Shown: positions 10,810 to 21,170, counted from the stretch's first letter. The stretch: DNA of 53,373 nucleotides from Prochlorococcus sp. AG-355-A18 (GCA_003280985.1 QCDH01000008.1:1-53373), one strand, 5' to 3'. Translations and numbers: made by a program. The notes: generated from the sequence alone by a model not told the origin.

Positions 10810-11250
10810 TTATTTTGTTGTTAATTTTTTTTCTTTTAAAAGGGCATGTGAACCATCTTTATAATAATTTTTTCTTATTCCAACAGTTGAAAAATCAAAA
10901 CGACTATAAAATCTTTCAGCAGTATCATTGCCCTGAGAAACTTCCAATAGTATTTTTTTTAGATTTAATTTTTCACATTTTTTTATTAAATAGCTCATGA
11001 GATATGATCCAAAACCCTTTTTCCTAAATTTGCTATTTACAACAAAATAATTTATTTGAGCTTCATCAAGAACAACCTGAAAAACACATATTCCAATTAC
11101 AAAATTTGTAATTAATAATCCAAAGATTGTTGTACCTTCTTTTTTGAATTCATTAGCCCATTGTTTCTTGCTCCATAGGGAAATCGTATTTGAATCTAAT
11201 CCATAACATAAATCAATATCTTTCTCATTTATTTGTTTGATAGATATCAT
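10810..11250 (-). CDS. rimI: GNAT N-acetyltransferase, ribosomal-protein S18-alanine acetyltransferase-like
   Basis: A 146-residue GNAT protein close to the usual RimI length. The acetyl-CoA pyrophosphate-binding motif is RKKGFGSYLM (about residues 77-86). It is followed by the RimI-typical LLEVSQGNDTAERFYSRFDF, with the Asn and Tyr of the active site, and a G.R..YY..G.A end (VGIRKNYYKDGSHALL). RimI acetylates the N-terminal alanine of S18. GNAT proteins are functionally diverse, so the precise target is less certain than the fold. It is transcribed towards clpC, 179 bases upstream of it. Confidence 0.85.
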   Translation of the reverse strand: MISIKQINEKDIDLCYGLDSNTISLWSKKQWANEFKKEGTTIFGLLITNFVIGICVFQVVLDEAQINYFVVNSKFRKKGFGSYLMSYLIKKCEKLNLKKILLEVSQGNDTAERFYSRFDFSTVGIRKNYYKDGSHALLKEKKLTTK

Positions 11251-11338
11251 TTTATTATGTAATTATATTTAAAAAGTTCAAATCTAGAGTCATTATAAAA
11301 TATGACAGTTTTGGCAAAACTTTATTTAAAGTTCTCCT

Positions 11339-12706
11339 ATGGAAGAAAAACAATCTTTTTTAAAACAGAAAATTGACTTGGAAAGTCCTAATAAAAATAT
11401 CGTGCCGATTACTACATCCATTGGAGGAGACGGGAAATTGTCAGTTGGTGGCTGTTCTATTGAAGAGTTAGTTAAAAAATATGATTCTCCTCTTTATATA
11501 TTGGATGAAATCACTTTAAGAAAGTCTTGTAGAGCTTATAAAAAAGCATTAGAAAAATATTATCCAGGGGAATCTCTCCCTATATATGCTTCAAAGGCAA
11601 ATAGCTCTATATTCATGAGTAATCTTGTTTCCTCAGAAGGTTTAGGACTTGATGCAGTGTCAGAGGGAGAATTATTAACTGCTCTTAAGGGTGGGGTACC
11701 AAATGAAAAAATTGTTTTTCATGGGAATAACAAATCTGACAAAGAAATTGATTTCGCAATTAGAAATAACATCAAAATAATTGTAGATAATGACTATGAC
11801 TTAAGAAGATTAGAGGAAGTATCAAATTCATTAAATTATGACTTAGAAATAATGATTCGCTTTACTCCTGGGATCGAATGCCATACACATGAATACATAA
11901 GAACAGGTTCATTTGATAGCAAATTTGGTTTTGGAATCGAATATTTGAATAATTTATTTGCAAGCATAAGCGAAACTAAACATTTAAAATTAATTGGAAT
12001 ACATGCCCATATTGGTTCCCAGATCTTTGAACTAGACCCTCATAAGGATCTTGGTGAAATAATGGTAAAGGTTATTTTAGACGCTAAAAAATTTGGCCAT
12101 AACATTAAGGAACTTAATGTTGGTGGAGGTTTAGGCATAAAATATACAATAAATGACGATCCACCTTCTATCGATGAATGGGTTAAAACAATTTCCAACT
12201 CAGTTGTTAAAGCTTGTAAGAAAAACAGTTTAGATCTGCCAAAATTAATGTGTGAACCTGGAAGATCTATCGTATCTACATCAGGCATAACAATCTACAA
12301 AATTGGGGCTTTTAAAGAAATTCCTGGAATCAGAACTTATTTGTCTGTTGATGGCGGGATGAGTGATAATCCTAGGCCAATAACATATCAATCAGATTAC
12401 TCTGCATGTTTGGTTAAAAACCCCTTTAATATTAACTCTAAAAATAAATATACAATTGCTGGCAAACACTGCGAATCGGGAGATGTATTGTTTAAGGAGA
12501 TAGAACTAGCAAATTGCGAAACAGGAGATCTCATATGTGTGTTTGGTACTGGTGCTTACAATAATTCAATGAGTTCTAACTACAACAGAATTCCAAGACC
12601 CGCAGCCCTTTTAGTTTGTAATGGAGAAGCAGAGATTATTCAAAAAAGAGAAAGTCCAATTGATCTTTTGAAATATGATGTTTTGCCCGATCGCTTTATC
12701 AAATAA
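11339..12706 (+). CDS. lysA: Diaminopimelate decarboxylase
   Basis: A 455-residue fold-type III PLP enzyme that catalyses the last step of lysine synthesis, meso-DAP to lysine. The PLP lysine is in PIYASKANSS (K86), and the glycine-rich phosphate loop is NVGGGLGIKY. The CESGD segment supplies the substrate-binding Cys, and the following GTGAYNNSMSS block is typical. It is the first gene of a tight forward run (lysA, cdaA, uppS, bioB, trhO and a hypothetical) that mixes cell-wall and cofactor functions. The gap to the next gene is 34 bases. Confidence 0.97.
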   Translation: MEEKQSFLKQKIDLESPNKNIVPITTSIGGDGKLSVGGCSIEELVKKYDSPLYILDEITLRKSCRAYKKALEKYYPGESLPIYASKANSSIFMSNLVSSEGLGLDAVSEGELLTALKGGVPNEKIVFHGNNKSDKEIDFAIRNNIKIIVDNDYDLRRLEEVSNSLNYDLEIMIRFTPGIECHTHEYIRTGSFDSKFGFGIEYLNNLFASISETKHLKLIGIHAHIGSQIFELDPHKDLGEIMVKVILDAKKFGHNIKELNVGGGLGIKYTINDDPPSIDEWVKTISNSVVKACKKNSLDLPKLMCEPGRSIVSTSGITIYKIGAFKEIPGIRTYLSVDGGMSDNPRPITYQSDYSACLVKNPFNINSKNKYTIAGKHCESGDVLFKEIELANCETGDLICVFGTGAYNNSMSSNYNRIPRPAALLVCNGEAEIIQKRESPIDLLKYDVLPDRFIK

Positions 12707-12740
12707 AATTAGGTAAATTTAGATTAATTCTGTTTTTAGT

Positions 12741-13649
12741 GTGAATTTCTGGGGAAATATAAATTTAAAGCTTTTATTAGATGTCTTATTTGCTATTGGT
12801 TTCGGACTTTTATTATTCTCTAGAGTAAAAGAACAACGGACATTATGGCTTCTAAGAGGATATTTGTTTTTAGTATCATCCGCATGGTTTATTCAAAGAT
12901 ATGCATACTTACCACTAACATCAAAATTAATTGATGCTGTAGTCCTCGCTTGTTCACTGTCATTAGCCATCCTTTGGCAAGGAGAATTAAGAAGATTAAT
13001 GGAACTACTAGGCACTGGTAGGCTAGCTGTACTACTTGGGAATCCACCCAAGGAATTTAGAGCAACTTCAACTACCATTACGCAGTTAGTTGATACTGCA
13101 GGTAAACTCTCGCAAAATAGGAGAGGTGCTTTAATCGTTGTAGATTTAGGGAGTGATTTAAGACCTGAAGATTTTTTATATTCAGGTACCAATATTGAGG
13201 CTCAATTATCAACTGACCTTTTAATAAATCTTTTTGCAACAGATACGCCATTACATGATGGAGCCGTTCTTGTGAAAGGGAATAAAATAATTTCTGCTGG
13301 CGTAATACTTCCTCTTTCAAGACAAGGAATAAGCAGATATGGCACAAGACATTTAGCAGCATTAGGAATTACAGAAAGATTTGACAGATGTATTTGTATT
13401 GTTGTTTCTGAAGAAACAGGTACATTATCATTAGCAAATCAGGGCAAACTTGAAAGGCCAATAACTAGTAGCAGATTACAAGAACTTCTTGCAAAATTGA
13501 TTGGGAATCAAACCACTTTGGGAGCAAATAAAGCAACTTTAAGTAAAAATGTCTCATCCCAAAAGACAGATTCGGGTGATAACATCATCAGTGATATTAA
13601 TAAAAAAAAGCCAGAAAAATCTGAAATTTTTATTAACAAAAAGGATTAA
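12741..13649 (+). CDS. cdaA: Membrane-bound diadenylate cyclase (CdaA/DacA type)
   Basis: A 302-residue protein that should make the second messenger c-di-AMP from two ATP. Three hydrophobic segments lie within residues 10-80 and the DAC domain at about 95-235. The DGA motif (173-175, in LHDGAVLVKG) is present. The second signature reads RHL (203-205, in GTRHLAALG) where the canonical motif is RHR. The VSEETG segment (about 222-227) is intact. The start is GTG, supported by the membrane-helix start and by the absence of an in-frame ATG upstream. uppS follows 3 bases later. c-di-AMP commonly controls osmolytes, potassium and the envelope, which fits the neighbours. Confidence 0.88.
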   Translation: MNFWGNINLKLLLDVLFAIGFGLLLFSRVKEQRTLWLLRGYLFLVSSAWFIQRYAYLPLTSKLIDAVVLACSLSLAILWQGELRRLMELLGTGRLAVLLGNPPKEFRATSTTITQLVDTAGKLSQNRRGALIVVDLGSDLRPEDFLYSGTNIEAQLSTDLLINLFATDTPLHDGAVLVKGNKIISAGVILPLSRQGISRYGTRHLAALGITERFDRCICIVVSEETGTLSLANQGKLERPITSSRLQELLAKLIGNQTTLGANKATLSKNVSSQKTDSGDNIISDINKKKPEKSEIFINKKD

Positions 13650-13652
13650 CTA

Positions 13653-14456
13653 ATGAGTTTAGAAAAAGTAATTGACGATAAAATTAGTGACTTATTAATG
13701 AAAATAGACAAGCAAAAATTGCCCAAACATATAGCAATAATTATGGACGGCAATGGAAGATGGGCGACTAGAAAAGGTTTACCTCGATCATTTGGACATA
13801 AACAGGGGGTTAGGGTATTAAAAAAAATTCTCAAAGCTGCAAAAAGTTTAGGTTGTAAAGTTATTACTGTTTATGCTTTTTCAACTGAGAATTGGACGAG
13901 ACCACCAAAAGAAGTTGATTTTCTAATAAATCTTTTTAGCGAAGTCCTAAAAAACGAAATTAAAGAGATACATCAAGAATCTACAAAAATAAAATTTATT
14001 GGAGATTTAACTCCTTTCCCAAAAAATTTAAAAGAAATAATCTCTAGTTCAGAATCACTTACTAAAAACAACAATAAATTTTTATTCAATGTCTGTGTTA
14101 ATTACGGAGGTAGACAAGAAATAGTAAAAGTTGCAAAAGAACTAGCATTAAAATCTTCTGCTGGGGAAATAACACCAAGTCAAATTAATGAAGAATTATT
14201 TAATTCAGAGCTATTAACTGGAAGGATTAAGGATCCAGAATTACTAATAAGAACTAGTGGCGAAAAAAGGATAAGTAATTTTTTATTATGGCAATTAGCA
14301 TATTCAGAAATTTATATTTCTGACGTACTTTGGCCAGAGTTCAATGAGCATGAATTTCTTAAAGCAATAATTGATTACCAATCAAGGAATAGGCGTTTCG
14401 GAGGTATAGAATCATTACCAAATGAATCTTTTGAAGATTCTCAATATTTTTCCTAA
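13653..14456 (+). CDS. uppS: Isoprenyl (undecaprenyl) diphosphate synthase
   Basis: A 267-residue cis-prenyltransferase that makes the lipid carrier for peptidoglycan and O-antigen synthesis. The substrate loop [14 protein letters not shown], with catalytic Asp at residue 32, and the C-terminal [20 protein letters not shown] region are both canonical. The first 25 residues are an extension common in cyanobacterial homologues. It lies 3 bases after cdaA and 5 bases before bioB, within the lysA operon. Confidence 0.96.
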   Translation: MSLEKVIDDKISDLLMKIDKQKLPKHIAIIMDGNGRWATRKGLPRSFGHKQGVRVLKKILKAAKSLGCKVITVYAFSTENWTRPPKEVDFLINLFSEVLKNEIKEIHQESTKIKFIGDLTPFPKNLKEIISSSESLTKNNNKFLFNVCVNYGGRQEIVKVAKELALKSSAGEITPSQINEELFNSELLTGRIKDPELLIRTSGEKRISNFLLWQLAYSEIYISDVLWPEFNEHEFLKAIIDYQSRNRRFGGIESLPNESFEDSQYFS

Positions 14457-14461
14457 GAAAA

Positions 14462-15469
14462 ATGGCTAATTCGAATAATCAGTTATTAAAAGAAATTAGG
14501 TTCGATTGGAATAAAGAGGAGATATTGGAAATACTTAATATGCCTCTTATTGATTTAATGTGGGAATCACAAACCGTTCACAGGAAATTTAACAAATATG
14601 ACATTCAATTAGCATCATTGTTCAGCGTAAAAACTGGTGGATGTGAGGAAAATTGTTCGTACTGTAGCCAATCAATTTATAGTGCTAGCGAAATAAAAAG
14701 TCATCCACAATTTCAAGTTGAAGAGGTTTTAAAAAGAGCTCAAATAGCAAAAAATGAGGGTGCAGATAGGTTTTGTATGGGTTGGGCCTGGAGAGAAATT
14801 AGAGATGGAAAATCTTTTAATGCAATGTTAGAGATGGTAAGCGGTGTAAGAGAATTAGGGATGGAAGCATGCGTTACTGCTGGGATGCTGACTGAAGAAC
14901 AAGCTTCCAGACTTGCTAATGCAGGCTTGACCGCGTATAACCACAATCTTGATACTAGTCCTGAGCATTATAAAAATATTATTACTACTAGAACTTATCA
15001 AGACAGACTAGAAACTATCAAAAGAGTAAGAAATGCAGGAATAAATGTTTGTTGCGGAGGGATAATAGGCTTGGGTGAAACTAATCGTGATAGAGCATCT
15101 CTTTTAGAAGTGCTTTCAAACATGAATCCACACCCTGAAAGTGTTCCTATAAATTCATTAGTAGCTATTGAAGGTACTGGTTTAGAAGATAATCAAGAAA
15201 TTGATTCTATTGAAATGATAAGGATGATAGCTACAGCAAGAATTCTTATGCCTAAAAGTAAAATTAGATTAAGTGCAGGGCGAGAAAAGCTTTCAAAAGA
15301 AGCCCAAATTTTATGTTTTCAATGTGGGGCAAATTCAATTTTTTATGGAGATGAGTTACTCACAACTTCAAATCCATCTTATCAATCAGACAGAAAACTT
15401 CTTAAAGAGGTAGGGGTATCATTCAATAAAGATTTTGAAAATTGTAAAAAAACATTATCTTCTTTATGA
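14462..15469 (+). CDS. bioB: Biotin synthase
   Basis: A 335-residue radical-SAM enzyme that inserts sulfur into dethiobiotin. The 4Fe-4S ligands are C61, C65 and C68 ([13 protein letters not shown]). Downstream blocks [19 protein letters not shown] and the C-terminal [18 protein letters not shown] match BioB, including residues around the 2Fe-2S cluster. The stop overlaps the start of the next gene by 4 bases (ATGA), so translation of the two is coupled. Confidence 0.97.
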   Translation: MANSNNQLLKEIRFDWNKEEILEILNMPLIDLMWESQTVHRKFNKYDIQLASLFSVKTGGCEENCSYCSQSIYSASEIKSHPQFQVEEVLKRAQIAKNEGADRFCMGWAWREIRDGKSFNAMLEMVSGVRELGMEACVTAGMLTEEQASRLANAGLTAYNHNLDTSPEHYKNIITTRTYQDRLETIKRVRNAGINVCCGGIIGLGETNRDRASLLEVLSNMNPHPESVPINSLVAIEGTGLEDNQEIDSIEMIRMIATARILMPKSKIRLSAGREKLSKEAQILCFQCGANSIFYGDELLTTSNPSYQSDRKLLKEVGVSFNKDFENCKKTLSSL

Positions 15470-16398
15470 AAGACAAAAATTATAAAATAGTTTCTCTTTA
15501 CTCTTTCTTCCCATTTCAAGAAAACTTAATTCTTGATCTAAAAAATAAATTATTAGAAATCGAAGCTGAAAATGATCTTTCAGGATTATTAATTTTTGCA
15601 AGTGAGGGTATTAATGGAACTATTTGTGCTGAGAAAAATGTAATTGATATTGTTATCAATTTACTTAAAAAATATGCAGATAATAGAAATTTGAATATTA
15701 AAATAAATTTTGCAAAAAAGAAAGTCTTCAAAAAATTAAAAATAAAAGTCAAGAAAGAAATAGTTACCATGGGTATCCCTGAAATAAACCCTTCAGAAAA
15801 TAATGGGACCTATGTTAACTCAGCTAATTGGAATAAGTTAATTAAAAATGAAAATACAATAGTCATTGATACTAGAAATCATTATGAGGTTTCTATAGGT
15901 ACATTTCAGAACTCTATAAACCCAAACACAAGTAATTTTAGCGAATTCCCAAAGTGGGTAGATGATCATTTAGATACCCATTTAGAAAATAAAGATTCTA
16001 CAAATATAGCAATGTTTTGTACCGGAGGAATAAGATGTGAAAAAGCTACTAGTTTGCTGAAAAAGAAAGGTTACAAAAATATTTATCACCTAGAAGGGGG
16101 CATCCTTAAATACCTTGACGATATACCAAAAGAAAAAAACTTATTTGAAGGTGAATGTTATGTTTTTGATAAAAGAGTTGCTTTAGATCAAGAATTAGAA
16201 AAAGGCTCCTACTCGATTTGTCATGCATGTGGAATGCCAGTTTCAATTCAAGATCAAAAAAGAAAAGAATATAGAAAGGGTATCCAATGTCATTTCTGCA
16301 TAGATCAATTCAGTGCTGATGACAGGAAAAGGTTTGAAGAAAGACAAAAACAAATCGATAGATTAAAAGTGGAAAATCATGCAATCCTTAAGGACTAA
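15466..16398 (+). CDS. trhO: tRNA uridine 5-oxyacetic/5-hydroxylation rhodanese TrhO (UPF0176)
   Basis: A 310-residue member of the YceA/TrhO family, which hydroxylates U34 of certain tRNAs. In order: an N-terminal acylphosphatase-like part with [12 protein letters not shown] (about 45-56); a rhodanese domain (about 125-225) with the active-site loop [11 protein letters not shown] (catalytic C185, second Cys C191); and a C-terminal zinc-type C..C/C..C region (ICHACGM, IQCHFC). It overlaps bioB by 4 bases. The family function is established in enteric bacteria and inferred here. Confidence 0.9.
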   Translation: MKDKNYKIVSLYSFFPFQENLILDLKNKLLEIEAENDLSGLLIFASEGINGTICAEKNVIDIVINLLKKYADNRNLNIKINFAKKKVFKKLKIKVKKEIVTMGIPEINPSENNGTYVNSANWNKLIKNENTIVIDTRNHYEVSIGTFQNSINPNTSNFSEFPKWVDDHLDTHLENKDSTNIAMFCTGGIRCEKATSLLKKKGYKNIYHLEGGILKYLDDIPKEKNLFEGECYVFDKRVALDQELEKGSYSICHACGMPVSIQDQKRKEYRKGIQCHFCIDQFSADDRKRFEERQKQIDRLKVENHAILKD

Positions 16399-16409
16399 TT
16401 TTAAAAATC

Positions 16410-16910
16410 ATGAAAGTTGAAGAATTAGAAAAATTAGCAGGTGACATTGGATTATTAATTAAAATTCAAGTAAGAGAAACTCTCGGATTATGTTTTTTTA
16501 GAATCGTTATAGCAGAACAGAAAGAAAACATAATTAAGATTTGGGCCGAAATGAAAGGTTGGACTTATTTAAATAAACAAGGTATTCAGCTTGATACATT
16601 AAGAATCCTTAGTAAAGCTCCTACTTTTGTTTCGGAATTAATATGGGCAACAACTATGGCTTGGGCAATTGAAAAAAAATCAAGCAACAAAGTAAGACTT
16701 TTAGCTATTTTTGATAGTGAAGGATATAGTAAAAAACTTATAAGATATTTCAAATTAATAGGATTCCAAATTGTAAAAGAAGTTGGTTCTAGCCCAGTAG
16801 ATCTTTTATTAAGATTAATTTGGGGAGGTGCAGGTACGCTTATGAACGGGGAATGTATTTTCATATTGAAAAAACTAGAAAAGAGACTCTCTTTAATTGA
16901 AAAAAGTTAA
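16410..16910 (+). CDS. Conserved hypothetical protein, last gene of the lysA operon
   Basis: A 166-residue protein that I do not recognise. No signal peptide or membrane helix. The N-terminus is acidic and amphipathic. The middle has VSELIWATTMAWAIEKK, then RLLAIFDSEGYSKKLIRYFK, then a GSSPVDLLLRLIWGGAGTLM block. The last two blocks faintly recall GNAT-like alternating strands and helices, but no acetyl-CoA loop is evident. It starts 11 bases after trhO, so it is probably in the same transcript, and its 3' end overlaps the convergent lipA by 4 bases. Confidence 0.8.
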   Translation: MKVEELEKLAGDIGLLIKIQVRETLGLCFFRIVIAEQKENIIKIWAEMKGWTYLNKQGIQLDTLRILSKAPTFVSELIWATTMAWAIEKKSSNKVRLLAIFDSEGYSKKLIRYFKLIGFQIVKEVGSSPVDLLLRLIWGGAGTLMNGECIFILKKLEKRLSLIEKS

Positions 16911-17806
16911 CCCGCATGGTAACTACTCCTAACTAGAGGGCTAGAAGATACTTTTTTGAATCCTAACTCCTTAGAGAAGCGATATAAATAATCAAACTCT
17001 GATGGATCCCAATATTTCTTAACTGCCAAATGATTGAGTGAGGGCCTTAAATATTGGCCAATTGTAATTTGATCACATTCTATTTTTTTAAGATCATAAA
17101 TTGTATTTTTTATTTCATCCAATGTTTCACCAAGACCTAACATAATGCCTGATTTAGTTTGAATATGAGGAGCAATATCTTTTGACTTTTTTAGTAAATT
17201 AAGAGACTTTTTGTAATTTGCACCCCTCCTAACTTCTTTCTGCAGTCTTTCAACAGTTTCAAGATTATGATTAAAGCATATTGGATCTTTTTCTAAAATC
17301 ATCTTCAATCTCTCAGTCTGCAAGTTATTAGTTTCAATAAAATTTTTGCCCCCACCCCATAAATCAGGAGTTAAAACCTCTATTTTAATTGTTGAATCAA
17401 TTTTTCTAATCTCATCAATTGTAGATACAAATAAATTTGCGCCATGATCAGAGAGATCGTCTCTAGCTACAGATGTCAAAACAACATATTTCAAATTTAG
17501 TACTTTCACTGCCTCAGCAACTTGAGTACATTCATCAATATTGATAGAGCCTGGTCTACCTTTATTTACCTGACAAAAAGCACATGAACGAGTACATATC
17601 GATCCACCCAGTAAGAAAGTTGCTGTTCCAGAGGCATAACATTCTGCTCTATTTGGACATCTTGCTTCTTCACAAATAGTATGAATATTTGATTTTTTGA
17701 TGAGTGTTTGTATTTTTTCGAATTCTGATGCTTTACTAATAGGAAATTTAATCCATGAGGGAAGTCTTAAGATTTTTTCTTTCTTCATTAGATTATTATC
17801 TCCCAT
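16907..17806 (-). CDS. lipA: Lipoyl synthase
   Basis: A 299-residue radical-SAM enzyme that inserts two sulfurs into octanoyl groups on 2-oxoacid dehydrogenase and glycine-cleavage proteins. The auxiliary cluster Cys triad is C45, C50 and C56 (CEEARCPNRAEC). The radical-SAM triad is C71, C75 and C78 (CTRSCAFC). The C-terminal Ser ligand is in the PLVRSSYHAG end. recR is 3 bases upstream. Cyanobacteria can carry two lipA genes, and this window shows only this one. Confidence 0.95.
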   Translation of the reverse strand: MGDNNLMKKEKILRLPSWIKFPISKASEFEKIQTLIKKSNIHTICEEARCPNRAECYASGTATFLLGGSICTRSCAFCQVNKGRPGSINIDECTQVAEAVKVLNLKYVVLTSVARDDLSDHGANLFVSTIDEIRKIDSTIKIEVLTPDLWGGGKNFIETNNLQTERLKMILEKDPICFNHNLETVERLQKEVRRGANYKKSLNLLKKSKDIAPHIQTKSGIMLGLGETLDEIKNTIYDLKKIECDQITIGQYLRPSLNHLAVKKYWDPSEFDYLYRFSKELGFKKVSSSPLVRSSYHAG

Positions 17807-17809
17807 TGT

Positions 17810-18409
17810 CTAATTTAGTTTTGTTCTTCCTTCTAACGCCCTTGCGAGTGTAACTTCATCCACATATTCAAGTTCACTGCCCATTGGGAGGCCATATGCA
17901 ATCCTCGTAACTTTAGTAAAAGGGGATAACAATTTTCCAATATAAAGACTTGTTGTATCTCCCTCAACACTGGGGGTCAATGCCAGTATGATCTCATCTA
18001 TTTCAGACTTACTAACTCTTTCTACCAAGCTTCTTATTTCTAAGAGTTCGGGGCCAACAGAATCCATTGGAGATATTAAACCACCAACAACATGGTAAAC
18101 ACCTTTAAATTCTCTAGCGCGCTCCAAAGCAAGCAAATCTTTAGTTTCTGCCACTACACAGATTAGTTTTTGATTTCTCTCAGTATTTTTACAAATTTCA
18201 CATTCATCTTCTGAAGTCAAATTGAAACATTTTTTGCAACGACCAACATTACTATGTGCTTCTAAAAGAGCCTTTGAAAAATCTCTTATTGTACTTTCAG
18301 GTTGTTTTAAAATAAACAAGGCTAAACGTTGCGCTGTTCTTGGACCAATCCCTGGGAATTTCTCAAAATGACCAATTAATTTTGAAAGTGGTTTGGTATA
18401 AGTAATCAA
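17810..18409 (-). CDS. recR: Recombination protein RecR
   Basis: A 199-residue ring-forming DNA-binding protein of the RecFOR gap-repair pathway, at standard length. It has an HhH region ([14 protein letters not shown]), a four-Cys zinc finger (C58, C61, C70, C73) and a Toprim domain beginning [14 protein letters not shown]. The end [18 protein letters not shown] is typical. It is transcribed with lipA and diverges from the PsbP-like gene, with 103 bases between the starts. The window therefore encodes both RecR and RecBCD, that is, both RecA-loading routes in part. Confidence 0.96.
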   Translation of the reverse strand: MITYTKPLSKLIGHFEKFPGIGPRTAQRLALFILKQPESTIRDFSKALLEAHSNVGRCKKCFNLTSEDECEICKNTERNQKLICVVAETKDLLALERAREFKGVYHVVGGLISPMDSVGPELLEIRSLVERVSKSEIDEIILALTPSVEGDTTSLYIGKLLSPFTKVTRIAYGLPMGSELEYVDEVTLARALEGRTKLN

Positions 18410-18512
18410 AATTAAACTATTTCTAGAGATAATTTAGACGCAAAATTCTGAAATGCCATAATTGTTTGCTTTTAATGTCTTATTATGTTTTTAATTAGTA
18501 ATTTCAAACAAA

Positions 18513-19070
18513 ATGAAAGATATTAAATTTAACCCTTTCAAATATTTATTTTTGATTTTTTTGTGTTTAACACTTAGTGCTTGTAGTAACGGACTCAATG
18601 CGGGATTAGAAGCTTATCAAAGTCCAGATGGAAGATATGCTTTTTTATATCCAACAGGATGGACGAGAGTAAAAGTCGATGGAGGACCTGAAATTATTTA
18701 TCATGATTTAATAAATAGTAATGAGACCTTAAGTTTAGTTATTTCTGATGTAAATAAAGAGGTTCAACTAGAGCAATTGGGAAGCCCAAGTGAAGTAGGT
18801 CAAACATTAATTGATAAAGTCATTGCTCCCGAAGGTTCAGGTAGAGAAGTAAAACTTATAAATGCTAATAAGAGGGAGGCATCCAATCATATTTTCTATG
18901 ATTTAGAGTATGAATTAAATTTAAATGAACAGGCAAGACATGAATTAGCTACTGTTGTAATCGATAGAGGAACACTTTACACTTTCGCTGTGGGAACAAA
19001 TGAAGAAAGGTGGAATAAAGTTGATGGTATGTTTAGTAACGTAATTGAATCATTTAACTTCTTAATATAG
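18513..19070 (+). CDS. PsbP/CyanoP-like lipoprotein
   Basis: A 185-residue lipoprotein with the PsbP fold. The signal sequence ends in the lipobox LTLSACSN (lipidated C24). The mature part begins with the family block YQSPDGRYAFLYPTGWTRV. It then has the alternating-strand body and a C-terminal FAVGTNEERWNKV ending in a VIESFNFL strand. CyanoP associates with photosystem II assembly on the lumenal side of the thylakoid. Several PsbP-like paralogues exist in cyanobacteria, so CyanoP itself is likely but not certain. Confidence 0.85.
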   Translation: MKDIKFNPFKYLFLIFLCLTLSACSNGLNAGLEAYQSPDGRYAFLYPTGWTRVKVDGGPEIIYHDLINSNETLSLVISDVNKEVQLEQLGSPSEVGQTLIDKVIAPEGSGREVKLINANKREASNHIFYDLEYELNLNEQARHELATVVIDRGTLYTFAVGTNEERWNKVDGMFSNVIESFNFLI

Positions 19071-19083
19071 TTTAGAATTCATA

Positions 19084-20856
19084 CTAGATTCCTACTTGAA
19101 CATTCCACAAATCAGCATATATTTTTTTCTGACCTAATAGTTTTTTATGTTTTCCGCTCTCAACTATTTTACCTTTATCAATAACTATAATATTATCCGC
19201 ATTTTTTATTGTGCTTAATCTATGAGCTATTACTATGGTTGTTCTTTCTCTTGTGATTTTAGATAACGATTTTTGAATTAAAGCCTCTGTTTCATTATCA
19301 ACTGAAGCTGTAGCTTCATCTAATATTAATATTGGAGCATTCTTTAAAACTGCTCTAGCCAATGCAATTCTTTGACGTTGACCGCCTGAGAGCCTTTGGC
19401 CCCTTTCCCCCACTATAGTTTTATAACCATTTGGTAATTGTTCAATAAATTTATGTGCTTCCGCAATCTTTGAAGCTTTAATAATATCTTTAAGACTTGG
19501 GTTGATTGAGCCATAAGCAATATTTTCTTGTACACTACCATGAAATAAATAAGTTTCTTGACTTACTAAAGAGATACACTTTCTTAAATCCCTCAAATTT
19601 ATTTCTTTAATAGAAACCCCATCCAAGGTTATTTTCCCATTATTACTATCATAAATCCTAAGTAATAATTTTATTATTGTACTTTTCCCAGAACCTGTTA
19701 AACCAACAATTCCTAATGTTGAGTTATTTTCAATTTTGAAATTTATGTTTTTTAAAGTTAAATCTCGTCCAGGATAATTAAAATTTACATTACTAAAAAT
19801 AATTTCTCCTTTGATATCTTTAGATTCAATTTTTATTTTTCCATCTTTTATTTTTATAGGCGTATCTATGAGATCAATTACCCTGTCTATTGATGCCATA
19901 GATCTCTGAAAATCATCTAAAACATTCCCCAAAGTAGTTAAAGGCCATAATAGTCTTTGTGTAATAAACACTAAAAAACTATAAGTACCTACATCAAGTG
20001 TCTTATTCCAAGTTTGGAAACCTCCAATTAATAGAATCGCTATAAAAGCAAATAAAATTGCAAATCTTATAAGAGGGATAAAAGCAGAAGATAATTTTAT
20101 TGCAGCCTTATTACTTCTTTGATAATCGAGACTTTCTTTATTTAATCTATTTAGTTCCCATTTTTCTTTAGTAAAACTTTTTATGGTTAGAATTCCACTT
20201 AAATTATTATTAAGCCTTGATGCTAATAGTCCAGCTTTATTTCTAACATCTCTGTATTTTGGAGCAAGCTTCCTTTGAAATTTAATTGATCCTAAAAATA
20301 TAATTGGAATAGGAAAGAAAGCAAATAAAGCGATTTTTGGAGCGACAAAAATCATAGTGCCCCCAATTATTAGGACAGTTATAAATAATTGAATAATCTG
20401 ATTAGCCCCTTGGTCTAAAAATCTCTCGAGTTGATTTATGTCATCATTCAAAATAGATAATAGCCTTCCAGTATTATCATTTTCAAAAAAATCCATATCT
20501 AATTCCTGGATATGCTCATAAGCTTTTATTCTTAATTTATGTTGCGATAGCTGAGCCAAATTTCTCCATAAAATCGAATATAAATATTCAAAGGAGGATT
20601 CACCAGACCAAACTATTCCTGAAGCAAATGCAAGAAAAATCAATTGTGCTGGAACTTCTTTTATCCCAAAACCAGCAATCCATGAATTCTGTTCCTTAAC
20701 AACGATATCCACTGCAAGACCAATTATTACAGGGGGAGCTAAATCTAATATTTTATTAATTATGGAACTAATAAAAGCAAAAAATAGTAACCTTCTTTCC
20801 TCAATCAGATTTAAATAAAGTCTAATTATTGGATTTTGATTGTTCTTAGACCTCAT
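19084..20856 (-). CDS. ABC exporter, fused permease and ATPase (MsbA/MdlB type)
   Basis: A 590-residue half-transporter. The N-terminal transmembrane domain (about 20-320) has six helices. The nucleotide-binding domain has Walker A GLTGSGKSTIIKLL (about 387), Q-loop SLVSQETYLF, signature LSGGQRQRIALARA, Walker B ILILDEATASVDN and H-loop AHRLSTI. All catalytic elements are intact, so a working homodimer is expected. The substrate is unknown; lipid-linked or peptide cargo are both possible. It is the last gene of the deaD run, 11 bases after a small secreted protein gene. Confidence 0.93.
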   Translation of the reverse strand: MRSKNNQNPIIRLYLNLIEERRLLFFAFISSIINKILDLAPPVIIGLAVDIVVKEQNSWIAGFGIKEVPAQLIFLAFASGIVWSGESSFEYLYSILWRNLAQLSQHKLRIKAYEHIQELDMDFFENDNTGRLLSILNDDINQLERFLDQGANQIIQLFITVLIIGGTMIFVAPKIALFAFFPIPIIFLGSIKFQRKLAPKYRDVRNKAGLLASRLNNNLSGILTIKSFTKEKWELNRLNKESLDYQRSNKAAIKLSSAFIPLIRFAILFAFIAILLIGGFQTWNKTLDVGTYSFLVFITQRLLWPLTTLGNVLDDFQRSMASIDRVIDLIDTPIKIKDGKIKIESKDIKGEIIFSNVNFNYPGRDLTLKNINFKIENNSTLGIVGLTGSGKSTIIKLLLRIYDSNNGKITLDGVSIKEINLRDLRKCISLVSQETYLFHGSVQENIAYGSINPSLKDIIKASKIAEAHKFIEQLPNGYKTIVGERGQRLSGGQRQRIALARAVLKNAPILILDEATASVDNETEALIQKSLSKITRERTTIVIAHRLSTIKNADNIIVIDKGKIVESGKHKKLLGQKKIYADLWNVQVGI

Positions 20857-20867
20857 AAAAATAATAA

Positions 20868-21161
20868 TTAAATTTTTCTATTATGATTAAAACTTTCTAT
20901 AGTTTCTAATTTACATTTTGTTTTTGCATCTTGATGACTCGCAGTTTGCATAAATTCTTCGTAGTAACAATCACAAGTTTTATTCGCAATCTCTTCACTA
21001 TATACCATTTCTGCTTTCATCATCTCCTCTTTGACACTCTGAAGACAAAATAATTTTATGATTGAATTTTGTTTCGTTTGAGCTAAATAATAACTATTAA
21101 AGGAGTTGAATAGTATTATCAGATTCACAAAAATAAAGAAATTATATTTGCTAGTTTTCAT
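20868..21161 (-). CDS. Small exported hypothetical protein
   Basis: A 97-residue protein that I do not recognise. A hydrophobic N-terminus (about 8-27) looks like an uncleaved or cleaved signal, followed by a lysine- and glutamate-rich part. Four cysteines are visible in the mature region (in LFCLQSV, KTCDCYYEE and TKCKLE), enough for two disulfides. It sits between deaD (9 bases upstream) and the ABC exporter (11 bases downstream), so it is co-transcribed with them. A link to the exporter is only suggested by position. Confidence 0.7.
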   Translation of the reverse strand: MKTSKYNFFIFVNLIILFNSFNSYYLAQTKQNSIIKLFCLQSVKEEMMKAEMVYSEEIANKTCDCYYEEFMQTASHQDAKTKCKLETIESFNHNRKI

Positions 21162-21170
21162 TTTCTATAA

